Positions 25,538 through 33,231 of a DNA stretch of 64,000 bases are shown here, one piece after another. The translations under genes were made by a program, and so were the position numbers. The number at the start of each line of letters is the position of its first letter. The first letter of the stretch is position 1. The notes below the pieces were generated by a model, which was not told where the DNA came from, searched no databases, and saw only the letters and a list, made by a program, of their open reading frames with translations. Source of the stretch: XYD12-FULL-36-8 sp964613805 (lineage in GTDB: Bacteria; Bacteroidota; Ignavibacteria; Ignavibacteriales; Ignavibacteriaceae); the NCBI GenBank assembly GCA_964613805.1, contig CAZTJF010000017.1, forward strand, positions 34,405 through 98,404. The letters run 5' to 3'.

Positions 25538-28429
25538 ATGAAAAAATATATATTGGTTTTATTTACGACTGGAATCACGTTCATTGCTTTTCCACAGATA
25601 ACAACAACTTATCCTCAATATCCAACGCAAAATGATTCTATAGTTATATACTTTGATGCTGCCCAAACTGGTGGAGAAGAACTTCTGAATTATACGGGAA
25701 CTGTGTATGCTCACACCGGTGTAAATACTAATTTTGGCAGCTGGCAGCATGTAATTGGCACTTGGGGAAATAACACTACTCAACCTTCATTAGACCGACT
25801 TGGTTTAAATTTATACAAACTAACAATCGGGCGTCCTCGACAATTTTATAATGTAACAAATCCAGCGGAAAATATAACGGCGCTGGCTTTAGTTTTTCGC
25901 TCTTCTGATGGCACAAAGCAAACAAGACCGGATATTTTTACTAACCTTTATCTACCTGGCATTACTGTTTTAGTTAACAATCCTAATATTTCAAATAATT
26001 TTGGAGATCCGTTACGTTCCCCAACATTTGCTTCATTAGATGATACAGTTCATATATCCGTTTCTGTTGTCGAACTTGGAACACTTGTCTCGAACATCAC
26101 CCTCTATGTGAATAATGTTCAAGTGGCTCAAACGATTTCGAATATGATTGAATATGATTTTATTGCTGCTCAAAATCTGCAAGAAGTAAATAGAATTTCA
26201 GTGGTTGCAAGAGATACTGCAATTTTAAAGGACTCAACGGAGTTCATCATCTTTGTTAATCCTTTAGTGCAAGATGTATCACTGCCTTTAGGAAAAGCTT
26301 ATGGAATTAACTATGATAATTCAACGACTGTTACTCTTGCGCTTTTAGCTCCCCATAAAAAATTTATTTATGTGCTTGGCGATTTTAATGATTGGAAAGT
26401 AAATTCGAGTTATTATATGAAAAGGGATATCATTGATTCAAGTAAAGTAATTTGGTGGCTAACGATAAGTGGACTAACGCCAGGCGAGGAATATGCATTT
26501 CAATATTATGTTGATGGAAATATACGAATCGCAGATCCTTATACTGAAAAGATACTCGATTCCTCAAATGATTCATTTATTTCATCAACTACATATCCGA
26601 ATTTAAAGCCCTATCCAACGGGAAAAACTTCGCAGTTAGTTTCGGTTCTTCAAACTGATCAAGCGCCATATCCATGGCAGATTAACTTCCAACGACCAGC
26701 TAAAACCGATTTGGTGATTTATGAGTTATTATTAAGAGATTTTCTCACCTCGCACGATTACAAAACTTTACATGATACATTAAACTACCTGAAGAATCTT
26801 GGAGTGAATATAATTGAGCTTATGCCTGTAAATGAGTTTGAAGGAAATGAAAGCTGGGGATATAATCCAAGTTTTCATGTTGCAGTTGATAAATACTATG
26901 GACCAAAGAATGACTTGAAGAAATTTATTGACAAAGCTCATGAGATGGGTATTGCCGTGATACTTGATGTTGTTCTTAATCATGCGTTTGGTCAGTCACC
27001 TTTGGTAAGATTATATTCAACGAGTGAGGGTTGGCCTTCAGATCAAAATCCATGGTTAAATCCCGATTTTGATCCGACGTGGCCAGGTTATCAAGCTCGG
27101 CATCCGTATAACGTTGGCTATGATTTTAATCACGAAAGCCAGGCAACAAAAGATTACGTGGATAGAGTTACAAATTTTTGGATGACGGAATATAAAGTTG
27201 ATGGGTTTAGATTTGATTTGACAAAGGGCTTCAGTCAAAGATCAAGCTACATATCTAACGGAAATTATAATGAAGGTTTAACATCAAGCTTTGATCAAAC
27301 ACGGATAAACATTCTGAAGAGAATGGCTGATAAAATTTGGTTAATTGATCCCACTTTTTATGTGATTCTTGAACACTTTGCTGATAACAGTGAAGAAATT
27401 GTTTTATCCAATTATGGAATGATGATTTGGGGAAATATGAATAATCAATACAATGAAGCCACCATGGGCTACAGCTCAAATTTGATTGGAGGTTACTACC
27501 AATCGCGAGGGTGGACATATCCTCATTTAATTGCATATATGGAAAGTCATGATGAGGAACGGCTTATGTATAAAAATTTGACCTATGGCAATTCAAGTGG
27601 TTCATATAATATCAAAGATATTCGCGAAGCAATTAACCGAATAAAACTAGCGGCCGCTTTTTACTTTACAATTCCAGGTCCTAAAATGATATGGCAGTTC
27701 GGTGAATTGGGATACGATTATTCCATTAACTACAATGGTCGCTTGGGGAAAAAGCCAATCCGCTGGGATTATTTTTCTGATTCCAGAAGATTAAAACTAT
27801 ACAAAGTCTTTGCCGAGCTTATCAAGATGAAAAAAAATTATGAAGTATTCCGAACAGGAAATTATAACGTTGCTTTATCCGAATATGATAAAAAAATTAA
27901 CATCACTCATCCGACAATGGATGTTGCTGTCATCGGGAATTTTAATGTTATAACCTCAAGTTTCTCACCATCATTTAGCAGAACAGGGAAGTGGTATGAG
28001 TTTTTCAGCGGCGACAGTATTGATGTAACAAATGTAAATATGCAGATGACTTTCCAGCCCGGCGATTTACGTATTTATACAACGTCAAAATTACCAACAC
28101 CCGAACTGGATTTGCTTACAGAAACTGAAAGTGATCTATCACAAATAGTTTCAAGTAACTTTGAATTGTATCAGAACTATCCAAATCCATTCAATCCCTC
28201 AACCAGAATCCGGTATCTACTATCCAGCAACTCACATGTATCACTAAATGTTTACGACATACTTGGAAATGAAGTCGCTACTTTGGTTGATGAAGATAAG
28301 CCAGTGGGAAGTTATGAAGTGGAATTTAAGTCTTCAGTCGGCAGTCTTCAATTGGCAAGTGGAATTTATTTTTACCAACTTAAGGCGGGAAGTTTTGTTG
28401 AAACGAAGAAGATGATCCTTCTTCGTTAA
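25538..28429 (+). CDS. secreted GH13 alpha-amylase-family enzyme with T9SS sorting domain
   Basis: 963 residues from ATG 25538 (preceded by AGAGGA; the frame is open from 25493). Signal peptide, N-terminal beta domains, a carbohydrate-binding module-like segment (KKFIYVLGDFNDW, about 280-340), then the GH13 barrel. Conserved regions: DVVLNH (Asp476), GFRFDLTK (nucleophile Asp560), ILEHFAD (acid Glu612) and ESHDEER (Asp672). The order resembles branching-enzyme and glycosidase relatives that carry an early-set domain. The C-terminal 90 residues are a type A sorting domain (QNYPNPFNPST ... GIYFYQLKAGSFVETKKMILLR). Two stretches of this domain are written in heptamer repeats. Confidence 0.9.
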   Translation: MKKYILVLFTTGITFIAFPQITTTYPQYPTQNDSIVIYFDAAQTGGEELLNYTGTVYAHTGVNTNFGSWQHVIGTWGNNTTQPSLDRLGLNLYKLTIGRPRQFYNVTNPAENITALALVFRSSDGTKQTRPDIFTNLYLPGITVLVNNPNISNNFGDPLRSPTFASLDDTVHISVSVVELGTLVSNITLYVNNVQVAQTISNMIEYDFIAAQNLQEVNRISVVARDTAILKDSTEFIIFVNPLVQDVSLPLGKAYGINYDNSTTVTLALLAPHKKFIYVLGDFNDWKVNSSYYMKRDIIDSSKVIWWLTISGLTPGEEYAFQYYVDGNIRIADPYTEKILDSSNDSFISSTTYPNLKPYPTGKTSQLVSVLQTDQAPYPWQINFQRPAKTDLVIYELLLRDFLTSHDYKTLHDTLNYLKNLGVNIIELMPVNEFEGNESWGYNPSFHVAVDKYYGPKNDLKKFIDKAHEMGIAVILDVVLNHAFGQSPLVRLYSTSEGWPSDQNPWLNPDFDPTWPGYQARHPYNVGYDFNHESQATKDYVDRVTNFWMTEYKVDGFRFDLTKGFSQRSSYISNGNYNEGLTSSFDQTRINILKRMADKIWLIDPTFYVILEHFADNSEEIVLSNYGMMIWGNMNNQYNEATMGYSSNLIGGYYQSRGWTYPHLIAYMESHDEERLMYKNLTYGNSSGSYNIKDIREAINRIKLAAAFYFTIPGPKMIWQFGELGYDYSINYNGRLGKKPIRWDYFSDSRRLKLYKVFAELIKMKKNYEVFRTGNYNVALSEYDKKINITHPTMDVAVIGNFNVITSSFSPSFSRTGKWYEFFSGDSIDVTNVNMQMTFQPGDLRIYTTSKLPTPELDLLTETESDLSQIVSSNFELYQNYPNPFNPSTRIRYLLSSNSHVSLNVYDILGNEVATLVDEDKPVGSYEVEFKSSVGSLQLASGIYFYQLKAGSFVETKKMILLR
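28203..28230 (+). repeat. heptamer repeats in sorting domain, position 1 (GH13 gene)
   Basis: Units CCAGAAT, CCGGTAT, CTACTAT, CCAGCAA in succession, coding for the stretch between TRI and VSLNVYD. Protein length here equals that of copies without repeats. Confidence 0.6.
28333..28360 (+). repeat. heptamer repeats in sorting domain, position 2 (GH13 gene)
   Basis: Units TTCAGTC, GGCAGTC, TTCAATT, GGCAAGT. They encode SVGSLQLAS between VEF and GIYFYQL, four residues longer than in unexpanded copies. Confidence 0.6.
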
Positions 28430-28479
28430 TCCCGACAAAAGTCGAAACGGCGGGCAAGCTTTGCTTCGGTATTTTATTT

Positions 28480-28572
28480 AAGTGAGATTCATGCCAATCG
28501 GTATTTGTCGGTGAGAGGTGAGTCTCACTTAGATGTTCTAATAACCAGCATCCAGGAACCAGTATCCAGCAT
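28480..28572 (+). repeat. intergenic inverted repeat plus CCAGCAT heptamers
   Basis: AAGTGAGA (28480-28487) pairs with TCTCACTT (28523-28530). Then four perfect-phase heptamers follow: CCAGCAT, CCAGGAA, CCAGTAT, CCAGCAT (28545-28572). The rest of the 395-nt gap between the GH13 and kinase genes holds only the small lipoprotein-like ORF. Confidence 0.75.
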
Positions 28573-28649
28573 CTAACACTCCTTATTCCCTATTGGAACT
28601 TCAAGATTTTATTCGGAATTTTCTAACAAGAAAAAGGAAATTTTCTCAA

Positions 28650-28838
28650 ATGAGAGTTCGGCTTCTGTTAACTGCTTTGCTCGCTTTCCTTATTTTAATT
28701 TTGTCCTGCCAGACATCTTCCCAATCTCATACCACTGAACGATATTCAATTATTAAATCGTTCAAGCTAAACTTTCTCTACTACACCAATGCTGTAATAA
28801 AAATTTTTTCTACTTGTAAAATCCATGCAACCCAATAG
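28650..28838 (+). CDS. possible small lipoprotein, perhaps a remnant
   Basis: 62 residues from ATG 28650, with a good lipoprotein signal sequence (MRVRLLLTALLAFLILILSC, lipobox ILSC, Cys20). The tail after the cysteine is short and unlike a folded domain. AAGGAAA lies about 12 nt upstream. It ends 14 nt inside the following kinase gene. It may be a tiny lipoprotein, a truncated gene, or fortuitous. Confidence 0.3.
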   Translation: MRVRLLLTALLAFLILILSCQTSSQSHTTERYSIIKSFKLNFLYYTNAVIKIFSTCKIHATQ

Positions 28839-31674
28839 TAAAAAAGAAGTTTCCTGCAAAGCTTTAGAACCAATTTTTCAGTATGCCAGATTGAAAAATG
28901 TAGAATTGAATTTATTATTGGAAGGTGTAGCATATGAGCCATCATATTTATTAAACAAGCACGAGCGAATTGAGTGGTGGGTTTACTGTAAAATTATCGC
29001 AAACTCAAGAGCATGCTTCTCTTCAATAGATTTTGAGAATATGGGAGTCAATTTTATTAAACGCGAGTCTTATTTTGAAGCGGTTTTATTAGCATTCTTT
29101 TTTTTCACCTCAAATAAATTTATAAAGTTATTATATAAGAAACTTTTTCAATTGGGTTCTTCGATGTTTACTTGTTTAAAGGGGGATATTGAATCTCTGG
29201 GACCTAATAGAATCAAGGCAATAGTTTACCTAGAAGAAGGATATGATTTTTGCCCCGAATTGTTCTTTATTACTAAAGGTGTTTGGGAGCAACTTGGTAA
29301 AGAGATTGGGCAGAAGGGAATTAAGGTTGATTTGAATGTAACTCCCGAAAAAACCGTAATGAATGTGACTTGGAATAAAGAGGATTTTCTGATTAAAATA
29401 AAAAGAAGTATAAGTTGGTTATTTAATCTCAGAAAAGCACTAGTTGCGTTTACTGATTCGCATCAAGAATTAGTGAATCAATATGAAAAGTTAGAACAAT
29501 CACGTAATCTTTTATTTAAACAAACCACGCAACTTAAGACCGCTCACGAGATATCAACTTCTATTCGTCAAAGCCTGGATATTAATGATACACTACAAAC
29601 AATTGTAGAAATTTTAATTAAAGAGGCTGGTTTTTCGTCTGCATCTATACATTTGCTTAAGGATATGGAGGATAAGAATATTGATATAAAGATTCAGGCA
29701 GGGGAAAAAACAAAACTCATTTCTAAGCTTCAAAAAGAATTGATTATTAATGAAAAAATAATCGGTGAGATGGTCGTTTATCCAAAACCTGGGGTGGATT
29801 ATAGGGAAGTTGATGAACTGCTCAAACATCTTTTCCCGGTAATTAATATTGCAATTCATGATGCGCTTGTGCTCAGGACTATTACTGATTATAAAGATAA
29901 TCTTGAACAAAAAGTTGCAAATCGTACAGTTGAGCTACAAAAAGCCCGTGATCAATTAGCGGATACTAATATGCTTTTAAAGGAATCTCAGCAAATACAA
30001 AATCATTTCTTCGCCAATATCTCACACGAGTTCCGAACACCTCTAACTTTAATCCTCGGTCCCGCTAAACAATTGCTGCAAGGATCAAAAGATGAAGGGA
30101 CAAAATCAGCTGCCGACCTCATACACAGAAGCGCAAAAAAATTAAACAGATTAGTGGATGAACTGCTCGATATTTCCAAAATCGAATCCGGTGAGATGAA
30201 GCTAAATGCCCATGAAGAAAATGTAGTTTCGCTCGTAAAAGAAATTGCGCTCAGTTTTTATCCGCTTGCTGAAAGGAAGAAAATTGATTTTAAGTTCATT
30301 TCTGATGAAGATGAAATTATCGCATTCATGGATAAGAATAAGTTTGAAAAAATTCTTAACAATGTTTTATCAAATGCATTTAAGTTTACGCCTGAAGGGG
30401 GAACAGTAGAAATTGAAATAAAAGCCTCCGCTAAATCCCCTCCGAAGGAGGGGACTTTTCAGCCAAAGGCTGATAAGCCTCTGGTTTATAAAAGCGTATC
30501 ATCCCCTCCAATGGAGGGGCGAGGGGTGGGTTCTAATGGATTTGCTATAATCTCCATCCGCGATACCGGTATAGGTATTCCCAAAGATCAATTAGACAAA
30601 ATCTTCGATCGTTTTTACCAAATTGACGGTAGTCATACCCGTGAACAGGAAGGAACAGGAATTGGACTTGCACTAACCAAAGAATTAATTAATCTGCATA
30701 AAGGTAAAATAGAAGTTGAAAGTGAGGAGAGTAAGGGTTCGATATTCAAATTGATATTTCCACTGGGAAGAGATCATCTAAACCCGAATGAGATTTGTGA
30801 GCGTGAGCAAGATAAAGATTATGATAAAGCACTTACCAATGCCGAGTTCGAGGATTTCATCGCAATAAAAAATGAAAATAGAACTGATATTGAATCTGTG
30901 GTAAAACCAGCATTGCCGACTTTGCAAATTGTTGAAGATAATTCCGATGTTAGAAAATATATAAAAACGATATTAGAACACCATTACCAAATACTCGAAG
31001 CAAAGGATGGTGAGGAAGGATTAAACAAAGCATTTGACTCCACATCTGGCGGACCCGATCTTATCATAACTGATGTTATGATGCCCAAGCTGGATGGTTT
31101 CCAGTTGTGCAGTAAATTAAAAGCAGATTCAAGAACGAGTCATATTCCTATTATAATGCTTACAGCTAAAGCAACGATCCATGATAAAATAGAAGGATTG
31201 GAAACCGGTGCGGATGATTACATAATGAAACCATTTGAAGCTGATGAACTTAAAGCAAGAATAAAAAATCTTCTTGAACAGAGAAATAGATTGCATGAGC
31301 ATTTTCGTAAGCAAGGACTAATTAACATTGAAGATAAAAACATAACATCGGTTGATAAGCAGTTCTTACAGAAAGCTGTGTCAATAATAAACGAGCATAT
31401 CTCGGATACGTTATTCGGAGTGGAAGTTCTGGCTGAAGATATGGCTGTAAGCAGATCACTTCTGCTAAAAAAGACTGAAGCCCTAATTGGTGAATCACCA
31501 AATGAATTAATCAGAAGAATTAGATTAGAAAAAGCGGCAAATCTGCTCAAGCATAATAGCGGGAATATATCTGAAATAGCCCTCAAAGTCGGATTCTCAA
31601 ATCCTTCCTATTTTGCCGAAGCTTTTAAGAAGCAGTTCGGCGTCTCCCCTTCACAGTATCACTCAAAATCATAG
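28825..31674 (+). CDS. one-component-style hybrid kinase: sensor, GAF-like, HisKA-HATPase, REC, AraC HTH
   Basis: 949 residues, no membrane helix. An N-terminal domain (about 1-190) of unknown type is rich in aromatic residues. It is followed by a GAF-like region (about 235-355), a coiled coil, HisKA with His401 (ISHEFRTPL), HATPase (NNVLSNAFKFTPEGG, DTGIGIP, GTGIGLALT), a receiver with Asp750 (ITDVMMPKLDG) and a C-terminal AraC helix-turn-helix (about 845-949, ISEIALKVGFSNPSYFAEAFKK). It therefore can sense, phosphorylate itself and bind DNA. About 38 residues (535-572) between two HATPase strands are encoded by palindromic repeat DNA. Heptamer repeats lie on both sides of the gene. Confidence 0.9.
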   Translation: MQPNSKKEVSCKALEPIFQYARLKNVELNLLLEGVAYEPSYLLNKHERIEWWVYCKIIANSRACFSSIDFENMGVNFIKRESYFEAVLLAFFFFTSNKFIKLLYKKLFQLGSSMFTCLKGDIESLGPNRIKAIVYLEEGYDFCPELFFITKGVWEQLGKEIGQKGIKVDLNVTPEKTVMNVTWNKEDFLIKIKRSISWLFNLRKALVAFTDSHQELVNQYEKLEQSRNLLFKQTTQLKTAHEISTSIRQSLDINDTLQTIVEILIKEAGFSSASIHLLKDMEDKNIDIKIQAGEKTKLISKLQKELIINEKIIGEMVVYPKPGVDYREVDELLKHLFPVINIAIHDALVLRTITDYKDNLEQKVANRTVELQKARDQLADTNMLLKESQQIQNHFFANISHEFRTPLTLILGPAKQLLQGSKDEGTKSAADLIHRSAKKLNRLVDELLDISKIESGEMKLNAHEENVVSLVKEIALSFYPLAERKKIDFKFISDEDEIIAFMDKNKFEKILNNVLSNAFKFTPEGGTVEIEIKASAKSPPKEGTFQPKADKPLVYKSVSSPPMEGRGVGSNGFAIISIRDTGIGIPKDQLDKIFDRFYQIDGSHTREQEGTGIGLALTKELINLHKGKIEVESEESKGSIFKLIFPLGRDHLNPNEICEREQDKDYDKALTNAEFEDFIAIKNENRTDIESVVKPALPTLQIVEDNSDVRKYIKTILEHHYQILEAKDGEEGLNKAFDSTSGGPDLIITDVMMPKLDGFQLCSKLKADSRTSHIPIIMLTAKATIHDKIEGLETGADDYIMKPFEADELKARIKNLLEQRNRLHEHFRKQGLINIEDKNITSVDKQFLQKAVSIINEHISDTLFGVEVLAEDMAVSRSLLLKKTEALIGESPNELIRRIRLEKAANLLKHNSGNISEIALKVGFSNPSYFAEAFKKQFGVSPSQYHSKS
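30436..30533 (+). repeat. palindromic repeat element inserted in frame in the kinase HATPase domain
   Basis: Three hairpins follow each other: TCCCCTCC-GAA-GGAGGGGA (30436-30454), CAGCC-AAA-GGCTG (30460-30472) and CCCCTCC-AAT-GGAGGGG (30503-30519), then GAGGGGTGGG. The GC-rich sequence differs sharply from the surrounding AT-rich coding DNA and resembles the intergenic element at 21545-21760. Encoded residues are proline- and glycine-rich (SPPKEG, SPPMEGRGVG). Confidence 0.8.
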
Positions 31675-31696
31675 TCAACGGATATTGTTACTTTCC

Positions 31697-31750
31697 GGAT
31701 GCTTGATACTGGATTCATGATAGCGGATACCTGCTACAAGATGCTGGATG
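31697..31750 (-). repeat. intergenic heptamer repeats downstream of the kinase
   Basis: Seven in-phase heptamers: GGATGCT, TGATACT, GGATTCA, TGATAGC, GGATACC, TGCTACA, AGATGCT, then GGATG. Read on the minus strand they match the CCAGTAT/CCAGCAT units at 28545-28572, so the kinase gene is bracketed by inverted copies. Confidence 0.7.
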
Positions 31751-31772
31751 TTTAAAGCCGGATTCTAACATA

Positions 31773-32068
31773 TTATTTATTTGTTCGCTCTTTCCAGTAG
31801 CCTGGTTTGCGGGCAAGGTGGGTAATCGCAACTATAAGAATTTCATCTTTTCGAATTGTGTAAATAATAGCGAATGGGAATCTATTTGTTAAGCACCTTC
31901 TTGCATTTTTGATATTTTTGGAAAAGCTTCAGGGTGTTCAACAATTCGATATGTAGACGAATATACTTCTTCAAGAAATTCTAATCCAACCTTTGCTTGT
32001 TGAGATTCATAATATTCAACTGCTGATTCAAGTTCGAATCGGGCTTCGGGATGGAATTTATAAATCAA
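31773..32068 (-). pseudogene. ParE/RelE-family toxin, frameshifted
   Basis: Reading on the minus strand from a TTG at 32068 (overlapping the antitoxin stop codon) gives YKFHPEARFELESAVEYYES, then a ParE-like helix, up to FPKISK. There the frame shifts at a run of five A (plus-strand T5, 31906-31910) and hits TAA three codons after QEGA. The next frame continues perfectly with NARRCLTNRFPFAIIYTIRK, then ILIVAITHLARKPGYWKER, the typical ParE ending, to the stop at 31773. One missing base restores about 98 residues. It is a recent mutation or a sequencing error in a homopolymer. Confidence 0.8.
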
Positions 32069-32298
32069 CGTTTAAATCGCTCTCGAATTTCTTTAATTAC
32101 CAATTCTCCATCAAAAGACTCAATCTTACCTCTATCATATTCAACAATGCGTCTTTCTGCCTCTGATGCCCATAAATCATCAATCTCTTTTTGGGTTGGA
32201 GAATTTAAACTTTGCAATAAATATTCTACAAGCTCAGCTCTGTCACCAACGGGAAGGAGTAAAGCTTCTTCAAGGAATTTTTTAGCCAGGTCACTCAT
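32065..32298 (-). CDS. addiction-module antitoxin (ParD-like, TIGR02574-type)
   Basis: 77 residues with the pattern of putative addiction-module component proteins: an N-terminal EEALLLPVGDRAELVEYLLQSL helix pair, then EIDDLWASEAERRIVEYDRGKIES. The N-terminal half contacts DNA or dimerises; the acidic C-terminal half wraps the toxin. It is intact while the toxin gene directly downstream is frameshifted. Toxin and antitoxin frames overlap by 4 nt, the usual coupling. GGATG/CATCCTCC-type purine stretch (minus strand GGAGG) precedes the ATG. Confidence 0.85.
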   Translation of the reverse strand: MSDLAKKFLEEALLLPVGDRAELVEYLLQSLNSPTQKEIDDLWASEAERRIVEYDRGKIESFDGELVIKEIRERFKR

Positions 32299-32883
32299 GA
32301 AAACATCCTCCAGATTAGTTTAAATTGTATGATAAATATACTTTATGAAAAATCAATATTCAAAATAGAAATGAGCTGATTTAGCTGCAGGCAATAGTGA
32401 GTCAATTAAATATTTTAGATATCTGAAAAATATCGACTGTCATTTCGATACCGACGACAGTCTGGAGAGAAATCTTTATTTCCGAACAGATTTCTCGGTC
32501 TTCCGATAAAATCGGAATCCTTCTTCCGGAGTAATGCCTTTGGGCAGAAACGACTTTTCATAATTATTCTGAAGTCTCTATTTAATAGTCTTTAACATTT
32601 GTTAATAATATTGACCAAAACTTTGGGTTCTTCGTGGTTCTACTTTTTCCCATGAATGTCCTTCTAATCGACCACCTTTAGCCCATTTCCTCAGCTTTTC
32701 CGCAAAAGTGATAGTTTTTTCCGCATTTCTGGTAGATAATAGCTTTTAAAAACCTTACCATACCATTGTAAATTTTTTGTAATTGGTCATTCCGAACTCG
32801 TTTCGGAATCCTTAATTCAAAACTTAGACCCTGAAACAAGATCAGGGTGACGGAAAGAAGAAATGCTAAACAACAATTCAAGA
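32299..32883. repeat. intergenic repeat island with two GTCATT-type elements
   Basis: No supported gene. The first element starts at TGTCATTTCGA (about 32439): GAGAAATCT (32467-32475) pairs with AGATTTCTC (32488-32496), then TTCCGAT-AAA-ATCGGAA (32501-32517). The second lies at 32784-32853: TTCCGAA (32790-32796) pairs with TTCGGAA (32802-32808), and ACCCTGA with TCAGGGT (32828-32848), ending GTGACGG. These resemble repeats of the 21601-21680 type. Confidence 0.7.
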
Positions 32884-33195
32884 ATGGAGGAGGTGACTCC
32901 GTTGAAATTTTACCTGAGCCAGAATTATCCGAATCCGTTCAGTGAAAAAACAACAATTAAATATTGTATTGGGTATAAAACAAAAGTTGTGTTAACCGTA
33001 TTTAACGCTGAAGGTGATGAGTTAGAAAAACTTGTTGATGAAGAACAGAAACCAGGTACTTATGAGATCGAATTCCAATCGGCAGTCGGCAGTCGGCAGT
33101 TGGCAAGTGGAGATTACTTCTACTGTTTAAAAGCCGGAGATTATTCAAGCGAAAAGAAAATGGTTTTAGAAAATGAGAGTTCTCAAACTCACTAA
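32884..33195 (+). CDS. orphan T9SS sorting domain without cargo
   Basis: 103 residues from ATG 32884 (97 from TTG 32902, which has GGAGGAGGT at ideal spacing). Almost the whole protein is one type A sorting domain: LSQNYPNPFSEKTTIKY, then VVLTVFNAEGDELEKLVDEEQKPGTYEIEF, GDYFYCLKAGDYSSEKKMVL. There is no signal peptide and no mature domain ahead of it. GDYFYCLKAG has Asp and Cys at positions usually Ile/Val and Gln/Lys. It could be a relic of a larger secreted protein, a spare domain, or a cytoplasmic protein using the fold. The next T9SS gene starts 37 nt downstream. Confidence 0.75.
   Translation: MEEVTPLKFYLSQNYPNPFSEKTTIKYCIGYKTKVVLTVFNAEGDELEKLVDEEQKPGTYEIEFQSAVGSRQLASGDYFYCLKAGDYSSEKKMVLENESSQTH
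33081..33108 (+). repeat. GGCAGTC heptamer tandem repeat in orphan sorting domain, position 2
   Basis: GGCAGTC, GGCAGTC, GGCAGTT, GGCAAGT in perfect phase, coding GSRQLAS after EFQSAV. This is the cleanest tandem array inside a gene in the window. Confidence 0.8.
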
Positions 33196-33231
33196 TTAAA
33201 TAATTTCATCATTAATTTCTCGGAGGTTCTT

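Noticed and set aside
28203..28360. Sorting-domain heptamers as a CRISPR-like array
   Set aside because: Units are 7 nt without spacers and lie in frame in a gene.
32678..32881. Minus-strand open frame in the repeat island
   Set aside because: Built from palindromic repeat sequence, no start signal and no similarity to a protein family.
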